A stretch of 64,000 nt of DNA from contig NZ_PHSN01000022.1 in the NCBI RefSeq assembly GCF_002871005.1, forward strand, positions 1 to 64,000. Reading direction: 5' to 3'. Shown here in pieces: positions 35,005-43,538 of this stretch. The notes under the pieces are model-generated. The model did no database searches, was not told where the DNA came from, and was given only the letters and a program-made list of their open reading frames with translations. A program made the position numbers and the translations under genes. This stretch comes from Acidimangrovimonas sediminis (GTDB lineage Bacteria; Pseudomonadota; Alphaproteobacteria; Rhodobacterales; Rhodobacteraceae). Position 1 is the stretch's first letter. Every line of letters begins with the position of its first letter.

Positions 35005-35148
35005 CTAGTTCTTCGAGACGGTGCAGGCCGGATTACCGGAACTGGCGTTTTCACCGCAGACCGCAGGCAGATGCGGCCCGACGACCTCATAAGCGGAAAT
35101 CGCGGCAACGGTGACGGCGGCCAACCAAACCAATCTGAAGGCACTCAT
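35005..35148 (-). CDS. Small exported or membrane-anchored peptide, 47 aa, two cysteines
   Basis: The gene encodes 47 residues with an N-terminal hydrophobic segment (about 5-19, RLVWLAAVTVAAISAYE) and a short hydrophilic C-terminal part containing Cys31 and Cys42 (VCGENASSGNPACTVS), which could form a disulfide outside the membrane. An excellent AAGGAG sits 6-7 bp before the ATG at 35148. Codon use is less GC-extreme than the neighbours. It is convergent with uspA, sharing a hairpin. I recognise no family. The ribosome-binding site and export signal make it more credible than most frames of this size. Confidence 0.65.
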   Translation of the reverse strand: MSAFRLVWLAAVTVAAISAYEVVGPHLPAVCGENASSGNPACTVSKN

Positions 35149-35497
35149 AAACAGCTCCTTACCGATCAACTTCCTGTTCAATCGCGGAGGACGGAACTTC
35201 TTTCAACCCTCGCGCGTTTAATCCAATCGGTAAATCGCCTCACGTGTTATCCCGGTGACACTGCCCTACAGGGCACATCGCCGTTGCCGCTTGATTTTCG
35301 CGCGGATTGCGGATAGCGACGTGCACATGTCTATGATGATCGCCACCTGGAAACGCACCGTAAAGACCACCGCCTCGGCGGGGGTTCTCGGGGTGTGCGC
35401 GGCGATCTGACGACGACCATCCCAAGGCCCCTCCGGGAAGGAGAGGGCCAGGACCAGTGATCAGCCCCTCCTCCCGCCCCAACGAGAGCGAGAGATC
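35149..35497. other. 349-bp intergenic region upstream of asd
   Basis: The stretch separates the 47-aa peptide gene from asd. It is less GC-rich near 35170-35260, as expected for the promoter of the minus-strand small gene. A 27-codon frame (35327-35410) lacks a ribosome-binding site. I see no clear operator, RNA structure or terminator. Confidence 0.5.
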
Positions 35498-36619
35498 ATG
35501 CTGACCGAAGCCCACCTTTCCGAAGATGAACCGCCCGCAGGCGCCGCGCTGGCCGGCCCGTCCCTGCCCGCCCCCTTTGCGGCGGCCTCGCCGGCCCCGC
35601 GCGTCGCGATCGTGGGCGCCACCGGGGCCGTGGGCATCGAACTGATCCGCTGCCTCGAGGCACGGGCCTTCCCGCTCGCGTCGTTGCGGCTGCTGGCCTC
35701 GGCCCGCTCAGCCGGGCGGCGACTGCCCTTCGCGGGCAGCGAGCTTATCGTCGAGGAGCTTACCGACGACAGTTTCGAGGGCGTCGACATCGCGCTGTTC
35801 TCGGCCGGAGCCACCATCTCGCGCCATTACGCGCCGCTCGCGGCCGAGGCAGGCGCCGTGGTGATCGACAATTCCTCGGCCTTCCGCATGGCGCCCGAGG
35901 TGCCGCTGATCGTGCCCGAGGTGAACGGCGCACTGCTGGCGGGCCACGGCGGGCTGGGCGGTTCGGGCGGGATGATCGCCAATCCGAACTGCGTGGCGGC
36001 GATCCTGACGGTCGCGCTGGCGCCGCTGAACCGGGTGCAGCCGATCCGCCGGATCCAGGCCGCCACCTACCAGGCGGCCTCGGGCGGCGGGGCCGCGATG
36101 ATGGAGGAGCTGCGTGAAGGCACCCGCGCCGCGCTGGCGGGCAAGGACCATGCCCCGCAGGTCCTGCCCCAGCCCTACGCCTTCAACCTGTTCAGCCACA
36201 ACGCCGAGGTCGACGCGCGCTCGGGCTACAACGGCGAGGAACTGAAGGTGATCGCCGAAACCCGGCGCATCCTCGGCCTTCCGGCGCTTCCGATCGGGAT
36301 CACCTGCATCCGCGTGCCGGTGCTGCGTGCCCATGGCATCGCGGTGACCCTGACCTTCGACAGCCCCTTCGGCGCGTCCGAGGCGCGGCGCATCCTCGAG
36401 GCCGCCGCCGGGGTGCGGGTGGTCGACGACCGCGCCGCGAACCACTTCCCCATGCCGTCCGAGGCCTCGGGGCAGGATGACGTCCTCGTGGGGCGCATCC
36501 GCACCGACCTGGGCGATCCCTCCGGCTGCTCGCTGTCGCTCTTCCTCGTGGGGGACCAGCTTCTCAAGGGCGCCGCGCTGAACGCGGTGCAGATCGCCGA
36601 GGCGCTGGTGGCGAGGTGA
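35498..36619 (+). CDS. asd: Aspartate-semialdehyde dehydrogenase
   Basis: Asd reduces aspartyl phosphate to aspartate semialdehyde with NADPH, the branch point to lysine/diaminopimelate, threonine and methionine. The 373-aa protein has the NADP loop VGATGAVG (39-46), the catalytic cysteine in IANPNCVAA, and later the substrate-binding ATYQAASGGG segment. It carries an N-terminal extension of about 34 residues rich in Ala, Pro and Glu before RVAIVGATG. No alternative start lies between, so the extension is real unless the sequence is wrong. dapD and dapB are elsewhere in the window. Confidence 0.94.
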   Translation: MLTEAHLSEDEPPAGAALAGPSLPAPFAAASPAPRVAIVGATGAVGIELIRCLEARAFPLASLRLLASARSAGRRLPFAGSELIVEELTDDSFEGVDIALFSAGATISRHYAPLAAEAGAVVIDNSSAFRMAPEVPLIVPEVNGALLAGHGGLGGSGGMIANPNCVAAILTVALAPLNRVQPIRRIQAATYQAASGGGAAMMEELREGTRAALAGKDHAPQVLPQPYAFNLFSHNAEVDARSGYNGEELKVIAETRRILGLPALPIGITCIRVPVLRAHGIAVTLTFDSPFGASEARRILEAAAGVRVVDDRAANHFPMPSEASGQDDVLVGRIRTDLGDPSGCSLSLFLVGDQLLKGAALNAVQIAEALVAR

Positions 36620-36912
36620 GGCGGAGCGGTCGTGCCCGGGCGGCCAGCCCGGGCAGCGCCCGACCCTCCCGCACGGCAGCAGGGCCTGCGCGGGCCCATG
36701 GGGTGGCGCGTGCAATCCGCCGGCAGAGAGGTACCTTGTCCCGGCCACGACCCTCTGCCGTCTGAGCATTCTACACGGATGACAACGCGCCAGCCGGCCG
36801 GAACGGGCCGGCGCTGGCCCCGTGACTTCGCCCCGCACCGGGCCGGATCAGCGATCATCGGCCCCGGAACAAGACCCCCTGGAAATCATGAAGGGCGGAG
36901 TGCCGCTTGCCG
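36620..36912. other. 293-bp intergenic region with a 49-bp repeat
   Basis: No gene is supported between the convergent asd and fnrL stops. GGGCCGGCGC... at 36805-36853 recurs inverted at 43310-43358. The rest is GC-rich with short inverted repeats. Confidence 0.5.
36805..36853 (+). repeat. Dispersed 49-bp repeat C, copy 1
   Basis: It begins GGGCCGGCGCTGGCCC and ends CGCACCGGGCCGGATCAGCG. It matches 42 of 49 bases with the reverse complement of 43310-43358. Confidence 0.7.
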
Positions 36913-37659
36913 TCAGACCAGCATACCGCCGTCCGCGTCGTCGCCCGCCTCTTCCAGCAGGCGATCCATGTCGGGGATGGTGACGTGGCGCTTGCCCTGC
37001 ATCTCGATCACGTGGTCGCGGCGCAGGGCCGAGATCTGGCGGCTTACCGTCTCCAGCGTCAGCCCGAGGTAATCCGCCATCGCCTCGCGCGTCAGCGGCA
37101 GGTCGAAGGTCACCGCCCGCTCGCGCCCCGCACCGTTGGCCGAGGCGTCGCGCTTGGCGATGATGGCGACCAGAGAGGCGATCTTTTCCCGCGCCGTCTT
37201 ACGGCCCAGAAGCAGCATCCACTCGCGCGCCGCGTCCAGCTCGTCGAGCGTCATCTCCAGCAGGCGCTGGCCGATGTGCGGAGTGCGCAGCATCATCTCC
37301 TCGAACGGCTTCTTGCGGAAGCAGCACATCACGATATCGGTGGTCGCGGTCACGTCATAGGCGGCCCGCTCGCGCCCGGGGCGGCCCACGAAATCCGACG
37401 GCAGCAGAAGCCCCACCATCTGGCGCCGCCCATCCTCCATCGTCTGGGTCAGCGTCGCGATTCCAGTCACCACCGAGCCCACGAAATCCATCGGATCGCC
37501 GGACCAGACCACGGTCTGCCCGGCCTCGTAGCTGCGGTAATACTTGATCTGCTCCAGCTCATCGAGCTCCCGATCATCGCACCGCGCGCACACGGCCCGG
37601 TGGCGTATCGGGCAGTCCCCACAATCATGGGAGTTGAAGGTGGCCATTGCCATATCCAT
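36913..37659 (-). CDS. fnrL: Oxygen-sensing transcriptional regulator FnrL
   Basis: FnrL is the 4Fe-4S-containing Crp/FNR-family activator of anaerobic and microaerobic genes. The 248-aa protein (from the ATG at 37659) has the cluster cysteines C13, C16 and C24 in HDCGDCPIRHRAVC, with a fourth at 112 or 113 (VMCC). It has a cyclic-nucleotide-like sensor domain (about 40-150) and a C-terminal helix-turn-helix with ETVSRQISALRRD, whose E-SR residues read TTGAT half-sites. GTG 37665 and ATG 37653 and 37647 are alternative starts, none with a strong ribosome-binding site. It shares an FNR box with the divergent hemN, suggesting autoregulation. Targets probably include the five boxes listed here. 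Confidence 0.96.
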   Translation of the reverse strand: MDMAMATFNSHDCGDCPIRHRAVCARCDDRELDELEQIKYYRSYEAGQTVVWSGDPMDFVGSVVTGIATLTQTMEDGRRQMVGLLLPSDFVGRPGRERAAYDVTATTDIVMCCFRKKPFEEMMLRTPHIGQRLLEMTLDELDAAREWMLLLGRKTAREKIASLVAIIAKRDASANGAGRERAVTFDLPLTREAMADYLGLTLETVSRQISALRRDHVIEMQGKRHVTIPDMDRLLEEAGDDADGGMLV

Positions 37660-37684
37660 CGTCACAGCATCCGATCAGCGAGGT

Positions 37685-37698
37685 TTGATCTGCGTCAA
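37685..37698. promoter_or_regulatory. FNR-type box between fnrL and hemN
   Basis: TTGATCTGCGTCAA, centre 37691.5. Class-II spacing toward hemN puts the start near 37730-37733, on or just before the hemN ATG at 37732. Toward fnrL it falls within the coding region, so repression of fnrL is more likely than activation. Confidence 0.8.
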
Positions 37699-37731
37699 GG
37701 CAAGGAAATCCCTTGAGGATAGCCTAAGTCA

Positions 37732-39087
37732 ATGGACACTGAATCGCAACTCATGCGGCTCGGGCTATTCGATGCGCGCGTACCTCGATACACGAGTTAT
37801 CCCACCGCCCCGCATTTTGCGGGCGGCGTCGATCCCGGCCATTTCGCCCGATGGCTCCAGGCGATCCCGCCCGGAGCACAGATTTCGCTTTACGTGCATG
37901 TGCCGTTCTGCCGGCGCCTGTGCTGGTTCTGCGCCTGCCGCACCCAGGGAACATCCTCGGATGCGCCCGTCCGCGCCTATGTCGAAACCCTGAAGGCCGA
38001 GATCGCGCTGATGCGGGCAAAACTGCCGCAGGGCGTCAGTCTGTCGCGCCTGCACTGGGGCGGCGGCACGCCGACATTGATGTCACCCGACATGATCACC
38101 GATCTTGCGGGTACAATCCTCGACGCCGTGCCGATGGGCCCGGGCGCCGAGTTCTCGGTCGAGATCGATCCGAACGAGATCGACGCCGCGCGGCTCGACG
38201 CGCTGGCGGCCGCGGGGATGAACCGCGCCTCGATCGGGGTGCAGGATTTCGACCCCGGCATCCAGAAGATGATCGGCCGGGAACAGAGCTACGAGGTGAC
38301 CCGCGACGCGGTCGAGGCGATCCGCGCCCGCGGCGTGACCAGCCTGAACGCCGACATCCTGTTCGGTCTGCCCGACCAGTCGCGCGCCAAGATTGCGGCT
38401 TCGGTGCAGAAACTGCTGTCGCTCTCGCCCGACCGGGTGGCGCTCTACGGCTATGCCCATGTGCCGTGGATGGCCCGCCGGCAGGTGATGATCCCCGGCG
38501 AGGCGATGCCCCGCCCCGAGGAACGGCTCGCGCTCTTCGAGACGGCGCGGACGCTCTTTGCCGCCGACGGTTACCGCGAGATCGGGATCGACCACTTCGC
38601 CCTGCCCGGCGACGGGCTGGCCCGAGCGGCGGACGCGGGCCTCCTGCGGCGCAACTTCCAGGGCTATACCGACGACACGTCCGAGGTGCTGGTGGGGCTG
38701 GGCGCCTCGTCCATCTCGCGCTTTCCGCAGGGCTATGCGCAGAACGCCTCGGCCACCGCGGCACATGCCAAGGCGATCCGCGGCGGCAAGTTCTCGACCC
38801 ACCGCGGCCATGCCTTCACGCAGGAGGACCGGCTGCGCGGCCGGATCATCGAGGCATTGATGTGCGACTTCCGCGTCTCTGGCGACGAGATCACGGCGCG
38901 CTTCGGGATCGGCCGGGCGGAACTGACGGCGATGTTCGAGGCCGCGGCACGGGGATTTCCCGGGATGATCGAACTGAGCGACGCGGGGCTTTCGATCCCG
39001 GAACGTGCCAGGCCGCTGACCCGGATGATCGCCCGGGCCTTCGACGCCTACGACCTGTCGAAGGCGGGCCACAGCCCCGCGATCTGA
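37732..39087 (+). CDS. hemN: Oxygen-independent coproporphyrinogen III dehydrogenase
   Basis: HemN is the radical-SAM enzyme that makes protoporphyrinogen IX without oxygen. The 451-aa protein carries the cluster motif C60-x3-C64-x2-C67-x-C69 (FCRRLCWFCAC) equivalent to E. coli HemN, the GGGTPTL motif, and the HemN C-terminal domain. The N-terminus LGLFDARVPRYTSYPTAPHF matches close relatives, so a start at or near 37732 is right. No Shine-Dalgarno sequence precedes this ATG. It lies opposite fnrL with one FNR box between, consistent with induction when oxygen is low and HemF cannot work. Confidence 0.97.
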   Translation: MDTESQLMRLGLFDARVPRYTSYPTAPHFAGGVDPGHFARWLQAIPPGAQISLYVHVPFCRRLCWFCACRTQGTSSDAPVRAYVETLKAEIALMRAKLPQGVSLSRLHWGGGTPTLMSPDMITDLAGTILDAVPMGPGAEFSVEIDPNEIDAARLDALAAAGMNRASIGVQDFDPGIQKMIGREQSYEVTRDAVEAIRARGVTSLNADILFGLPDQSRAKIAASVQKLLSLSPDRVALYGYAHVPWMARRQVMIPGEAMPRPEERLALFETARTLFAADGYREIGIDHFALPGDGLARAADAGLLRRNFQGYTDDTSEVLVGLGASSISRFPQGYAQNASATAAHAKAIRGGKFSTHRGHAFTQEDRLRGRIIEALMCDFRVSGDEITARFGIGRAELTAMFEAAARGFPGMIELSDAGLSIPERARPLTRMIARAFDAYDLSKAGHSPAI

Positions 39088-39207
39088 CTGCCCCGCCTTA
39101 AGCCCCGCGTTAAGCCCCTCGTCGGGCCGCTTCCGGCGCCTCCTCGTCCGCCCAAACCGACGAGGAGGCGCCGAAGGGCGCACGACGAGCGGCCCCGGCT
39201 GCCCCCG

Positions 39208-39996
39208 TCACGTCCCGGCGACGACGATCCGGGTGCCCCATTCGGCGCAGCGTTCCACCACCGCAGGCGGCGGCGGCGCATCGGTGAAGAAGCTGTCCAC
39301 CGCCTCCAGCGACCCGATCCTGACCGGCGCCGTCCGCGAGAATTTCGACCGATCCGCCACCAGGCACCGCCGCCGCGCCTGGCCCAGGATCGCTTGGCTC
39401 ACCCGCACCTCGCGGAAGTCGAAATCCAGAAGGTCGCCTTCCTCGTCCAGCGCCGAGGCCCCGATCACCGCGAAATCGACCTTGAAGTGGCGCACCATCT
39501 CCAGCGTCATCTCGCCCACCAGCCCGGCATCGGCCCGCCGCAGCACGCCACCGGCGACGATCACCTCGGCGGTCGGGTTTTGCGCCAGGATCGTGGCCAC
39601 GTTGAGGTTGTTGGTCACCACCATCAGCTGACGGTGCCCCAGAAGCGCCCGCGCCACGGCCTCGGTCGTCGTCCCGATGTTGAGAAACAGCGACGCCTCG
39701 TCCGGGATCGCCGCCGCGCAAGCCCGGCCGATCCGGTCCTTTTCCTCCTCGTTCAGGCGGCGCCGGTCCTCATAACCGATGTTCGCCACGCCCGAGGCGA
39801 GGATCGCCCCGCCGTAGACCCGCGTGAGCTGCCCGGTGTCGCACAGCTCCGACAGGTCGCGCCGGATCGTCTGCAGCGTCACCCCGAAATGCTGCGCCAG
39901 GTCCTCGACCACCACCTTGCCCCGGTCCCGGGCAAGCTGGAGGATTTCCCCGTGGCGGAAATTCTGTGCCATGTCCCGACTGCGCCGTCCCTTCAT
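39208..39996 (-). CDS. glpR: DeoR/GlpR-family repressor of glycerol-3-phosphate genes
   Basis: The 262-aa protein has the DeoR helix-turn-helix (VEDLAQHFGVTLQTIRRDLSELCDTGQLTRVYGGA, about 30-64) and a sugar-phosphate-binding isomerase-like domain (NIGTTTEAVA near 105 and C-terminal TRIVVAG). Divergent position to glpD makes GlpR the natural reading; ligand identity is inferred. I chose ATG 39996 because GGGAG lies 6 bp upstream; an internal ATG at 39972 (254 aa) would also encode the whole domain set. Candidate operators lie in the 145-bp spacer. Confidence 0.85.
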   Translation of the reverse strand: MKGRRSRDMAQNFRHGEILQLARDRGKVVVEDLAQHFGVTLQTIRRDLSELCDTGQLTRVYGGAILASGVANIGYEDRRRLNEEEKDRIGRACAAAIPDEASLFLNIGTTTEAVARALLGHRQLMVVTNNLNVATILAQNPTAEVIVAGGVLRRADAGLVGEMTLEMVRHFKVDFAVIGASALDEEGDLLDFDFREVRVSQAILGQARRRCLVADRSKFSRTAPVRIGSLEAVDSFFTDAPPPPAVVERCAEWGTRIVVAGT

Positions 39997-40071
39997 GCCC
40001 CTCTCCCGATAGCGCGTTTCCAGCGGGAGTATCGTCACCGGTGTGGCATCGTTTCAAGACACTAATGTTAC

Positions 40072-40100
40072 AAACGAACCCAATACTTGACGAAACGAAC
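40072..40100. promoter_or_regulatory. Probable GlpR operator repeats
   Basis: AAACGAAC occurs twice, at 40072-40079 and 40093-40100, exactly 21 bp apart (two helical turns). A related inverted half-site GTTT lies near 40050. The sites are between glpR and glpD, and TTCGTTT resembles half-sites of DeoR-family regulators. Confidence 0.5.
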
Positions 40101-40141
40101 ATCACAGCACAGGTTCCCCCCCAAGCACAGGAGACGCCGAA

Positions 40142-41656
40142 ATGGGTTCAAGAACGCCGGTCGACCTATTCGTCATCGGTGGCGGCATCAACGGCTGCGG
40201 GATCGCGCGCGACGCCGCGGGGCGCGGCCTGTCTGTCTGTCTGGCCGAGATGGGCGACCTCGCGCAGGCCACCTCGTCGAAATCGACCAAGCTGTTTCAC
40301 GGCGGGCTGCGCTACCTCGAGTATTACGAGTTCCGCCTGGTGCGTGAGGCGCTGAAGGAACGCGAGACGCTCCTGCGCGCGATGCCCCACATCTCGTGGC
40401 CGATGCGGTTCGTGCTGCCGCTGCACAAGGACATGCGTCCCGGCTGGCTGATTCGCCTCGGCCTGTTCCTTTATGACCACCTCGGCGGGCGAAAGATCCT
40501 GCCGGGCACGTCGACGCTCGACCTCACCCGTGCGCCCGAGGGCAGGCCGCTGAAGCCCTTCCTGCGCAAGGCCTTCGAATATTCCGACTGCTGGGTGCAG
40601 GACTCGCGCCTTGTCGCGCTTAACGCCCGGGACGCGGCGGAGCGGGGTGCACGCATCCTCACCCGCGCCCGCGTCACCGGCGCGCGGCGCGAGGGCAAGC
40701 TGTGGCATGTCTCGGTCGACCATGGCGGGCGGGTGGAGGAGGTCGCGGCCCGCGTCCTCGTCAACGCCGGCGGCCCCTGGGTCGGCGACCTGATCACCGA
40801 CACCCTGCACCTGCCCTCGACCGAAGGCGTCCGGCTGGTGCGCGGCAGCCATATCGTCACCCGCCGGCTCTTCGACCACGACAAGTGCTATTTCTTCCAG
40901 GGCGGCGACGGACGGATCATCTTCGCCATCCCCTACGAGGAGGATTTCACCCTGATCGGCACCACCGACGCCGACCACAAGGGCCCGCCGTCCGAGGCCG
41001 TCTGCACCCCCGAGGAACAGCAGTACCTGTGCGACTTCGCCAGCCAGTATTTCGAGACGCCGGTGACCCGGGACGACATCGTCTGGACCTATTCGGGCGT
41101 GCGCCCGCTCTATGACGACGGTGCCAAGTCGGCCACCGCGGCGACCCGCGACTATGTTCTGTCGCTGCACGATCACGACGGCGCGCCGCTGCTCAACGTC
41201 TTCGGCGGCAAGATCACCACCTACCGCCGGCTTGCCGAACACGCGATGGAAAAGCTCGGCCCCTTCTTTCCGCGCGGCCGGGTGCCCTGGACCGCCGGCG
41301 TTGCCCTGCCCGGGGGCGATTTCCCGGTCGACGGCGTGGCCGCGCTGATCGACGGTCTCTTGCGCGACTATCCGTTCCTGACACCCGCCTGGGCCAAGCG
41401 CCTCGTGCGGCACTACGGCACCGAGGCGCGTGAGATCCTCGGCCGGGCGCAGACGGCCGCCGCGCTTGGCCACGACTTCGGCGCTACCCTGACCGAAGCC
41501 GAGGTCCGATGGTTGGTCGCGCATGAATTCGCCATGACCGCCGAGGACGTGGTCTGGCGCCGCACCAAGCTGGGCCTCAGGATGGCACCCGAGGAGATCG
41601 CGGCACTCGATGCCTGGATGCAGCGGCAGGGCGACATGTGGCAGGAAGAGGACTGA
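40142..41656 (+). CDS. glpD: Glycerol-3-phosphate dehydrogenase (FAD-dependent)
   Basis: GlpD oxidises glycerol-3-phosphate to dihydroxyacetone phosphate at the membrane and passes electrons to ubiquinone. The 504-aa protein has the N-terminal FAD fold [17 protein letters not shown] (about 13-29), the [24 protein letters not shown] region (about 44-67), and the DAO C-terminal domain. The ATG at 40142 follows CAGGAG at about 9 bp. It forms an operon with glpK 28 bp downstream, divergent from glpR. No glpF facilitator or ABC uptake genes are in the cluster. Confidence 0.96.
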   Translation: MGSRTPVDLFVIGGGINGCGIARDAAGRGLSVCLAEMGDLAQATSSKSTKLFHGGLRYLEYYEFRLVREALKERETLLRAMPHISWPMRFVLPLHKDMRPGWLIRLGLFLYDHLGGRKILPGTSTLDLTRAPEGRPLKPFLRKAFEYSDCWVQDSRLVALNARDAAERGARILTRARVTGARREGKLWHVSVDHGGRVEEVAARVLVNAGGPWVGDLITDTLHLPSTEGVRLVRGSHIVTRRLFDHDKCYFFQGGDGRIIFAIPYEEDFTLIGTTDADHKGPPSEAVCTPEEQQYLCDFASQYFETPVTRDDIVWTYSGVRPLYDDGAKSATAATRDYVLSLHDHDGAPLLNVFGGKITTYRRLAEHAMEKLGPFFPRGRVPWTAGVALPGGDFPVDGVAALIDGLLRDYPFLTPAWAKRLVRHYGTEAREILGRAQTAAALGHDFGATLTEAEVRWLVAHEFAMTAEDVVWRRTKLGLRMAPEEIAALDAWMQRQGDMWQEED

Positions 41657-41684
41657 ACCTGCACGCCATGAGGGGGGAGGAAGA

Positions 41685-43187
41685 ATGAGCCATGTACTTG
41701 CGATCGACCAGGGCACGACGTCGAGCCGCGCGATCGTCTTCGACGCGGCACTGAGCCCGGTCGCCACCGCGCAGGAGGAATTCACGCAGCATTTCCCCCG
41801 CTCCGGCTGGGTCGAACATGACCCCGCCGAGATCTGGGACAGCGTCGCGCGCACCTGCCGTGCGGCGGTGAAGAAGGCGGGCCTCGCGGCCGGTGACATC
41901 GCCGGAATCGGCATCACCAACCAGCGCGAGACCACCCTGTTGTGGGACCGCGCCACGGGCGAGGCGCTGCACAACGCCATCGTCTGGCAGGACCGGCGCA
42001 CCGCCGGCACCTGCGCCCGCCTGCGCGAGGCCGGCCACGAGGCGATGATCCGCGCCCGCACCGGCCTGCTGATCGACCCGTATTTCTCGGCGACCAAGCT
42101 TGCCTGGCTCCTGGACAACGTCGAGGGCGCCCGCGCCCGGGCCGAGGCCGGGGAACTCGCCTTCGGCACCGTCGACAGCTACCTGATCTGGAAGCTGACC
42201 GACGGCGCGGCCCACGTGACCGACGCCACCAACGCCGCGCGCACCATGCTCTACAACATCGCCGACGACCGCTGGGATACCGAGATCTGCGAGCTGATGG
42301 GCATTCCCATGTCGCTCCTCCCCGAGGTGAAGGATTGCGCCGACGCGTTCGGCACGACCCGCCTTCTGGGCGACGAGATCCCGATCCTCGGCGTCGCGGG
42401 CGACCAGCAGGCGGCAACCCTCGGGCAGGCCTGCTTTTCCCCGGGCATGGCGAAATCGACCTACGGCACGGGGTGTTTCGCCCTGCTGAACACCGGCGAG
42501 ACGATGGTGGCCAGCGACAACCGCCTGCTGACGACGATCGCCTACCGCCTCGACGGCCGCACGACCTATGCGCTGGAAGGGTCGATCTTCGTCGCAGGCG
42601 CGGTGGTGCAGTGGCTGCGCGACGGGCTGGGGATCGTCGCGGCGGCCTCCGAGACGCAGGCCATGGCCGAACGCGCGGACCCGCACCAGCGGCTGTTCCT
42701 GGTGCCCGCCTTCACCGGCCTCGGCGCGCCCTACTGGGATGCCGAGGCACGCGGCGCCCTCTTCGGCCTCACGCGCGGAACCGGGCCGGATGAGATGGCG
42801 CGCGCCGCGCTGGAAAGCGTGGGCTACCAGACCCGCGACCTGATGGAGGCGATGGCCGCCGACATCCGCGGCGCGGCGGGCGCGGCGCTGGGGGATGCGG
42901 CAGTGCAGACACTGCGCGTCGACGGCGGCATGACGGCCAGTGACTGGACGATGCAGTTCCTCGCCGACATCCTCGGCGCCCCGGTGGACCGCCCCAAGGT
43001 GCTGGAGACGACGGCGCTTGGGGCGGCCTGGCTGGCAGGCTGGAAGGCCGGGATCTGCCCCGGGCCGGAAGGATTTGCCGAAAGCTGGGCACTGGACCGG
43101 AGGTTCGAGCCGGAGATGCCGGAAGAGGAACGCGAAGAGCGCTATGCCGGGTGGAAGGATGCGGTGCGGCGGACACTGACCAGCTGA
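41685..43187 (+). CDS. glpK: Glycerol kinase
   Basis: GlpK phosphorylates glycerol with ATP. The 500-aa protein has the FGGY-family fold with [13 protein letters not shown] (8-20), GITNQRETT (about 75-83), the substrate-binding WQDRRT (about 101-106), YGTGCF (about 264-269) and a C-terminal [10 protein letters not shown]. The start at 41685 has GGGGGGAGGAAGA upstream, a very strong site. It follows glpD by 28 bp. The long spacer after it contains repeats and no gene. Confidence 0.96.
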   Translation: MSHVLAIDQGTTSSRAIVFDAALSPVATAQEEFTQHFPRSGWVEHDPAEIWDSVARTCRAAVKKAGLAAGDIAGIGITNQRETTLLWDRATGEALHNAIVWQDRRTAGTCARLREAGHEAMIRARTGLLIDPYFSATKLAWLLDNVEGARARAEAGELAFGTVDSYLIWKLTDGAAHVTDATNAARTMLYNIADDRWDTEICELMGIPMSLLPEVKDCADAFGTTRLLGDEIPILGVAGDQQAATLGQACFSPGMAKSTYGTGCFALLNTGETMVASDNRLLTTIAYRLDGRTTYALEGSIFVAGAVVQWLRDGLGIVAAASETQAMAERADPHQRLFLVPAFTGLGAPYWDAEARGALFGLTRGTGPDEMARAALESVGYQTRDLMEAMAADIRGAAGAALGDAAVQTLRVDGGMTASDWTMQFLADILGAPVDRPKVLETTALGAAWLAGWKAGICPGPEGFAESWALDRRFEPEMPEEEREERYAGWKDAVRRTLTS

Positions 43188-43309
43188 GAGAGGTGGGCGG
43201 CGGCTGGCCGGAGTCTTGGCGAGGCAGCCCTCTGCTGAAGAAAAAACTCCCTGATGTCCTGATCGCGTACGGGACGTCGACCGCGCCGGATCATGCCCTC
43301 TGTCAGAGG

Positions 43310-43358
43310 CGCCGATCCGGCCCGGTGCGCAACGAAGCCGCAGGGCCAGCGCCGGCCC
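43310..43358 (-). repeat. Dispersed 49-bp repeat C, copy 2
   Basis: On the minus strand this reads GGGCCGGCGCTGGCCC then TGCGGCTTCGTTGCGCACC and ends GGCCGGATCGGCG, 42 of 49 identical to 36805-36853 with no gaps. Confidence 0.7.
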
Positions 43359-43492
43359 GTCCCATCACGCCGAAGGCGTGCCTTCGGTACGACGGACGGG
43401 CTGGCGCATTGTCACCCGCGCGTGGCGCTCGGTGGAGGGAGAGGTGTTGCAGCATGAAGCACCTACCCGAACCGAAGTAAGCGCCGCCTCAT

Positions 43493-43509
43493 GGGCCGGC
43501 GCTGGCCCT
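43493..43509 (+). repeat. Repeat C, partial copy
   Basis: GGGCCGGCGCTGGCCCT is identical to the first 17 bases of the 43310-43358 copy (minus strand). The remainder diverges. Confidence 0.5.
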
Positions 43510-43538
43510 GCTTGCGTGAACGCCCCCGTGCCCGCGCC

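Larger units (their letters stand above)
43188..43538. other. 351-bp intergenic region with repeat C copies
   Basis: No gene is supported between the convergent glpK and dapB stops. It holds an inverted 49-bp copy of repeat C (43310-43358), a partial copy at 43493-43509, and AGAAAAAACT near 43240. It may be decayed mobile or REP-like DNA. Confidence 0.5.

Noticed and set aside
35327-35410. 27-codon plus-strand frame (MSMMIATWK...)
   Set aside because: It has no ribosome-binding site, and the peptide is too short to judge.
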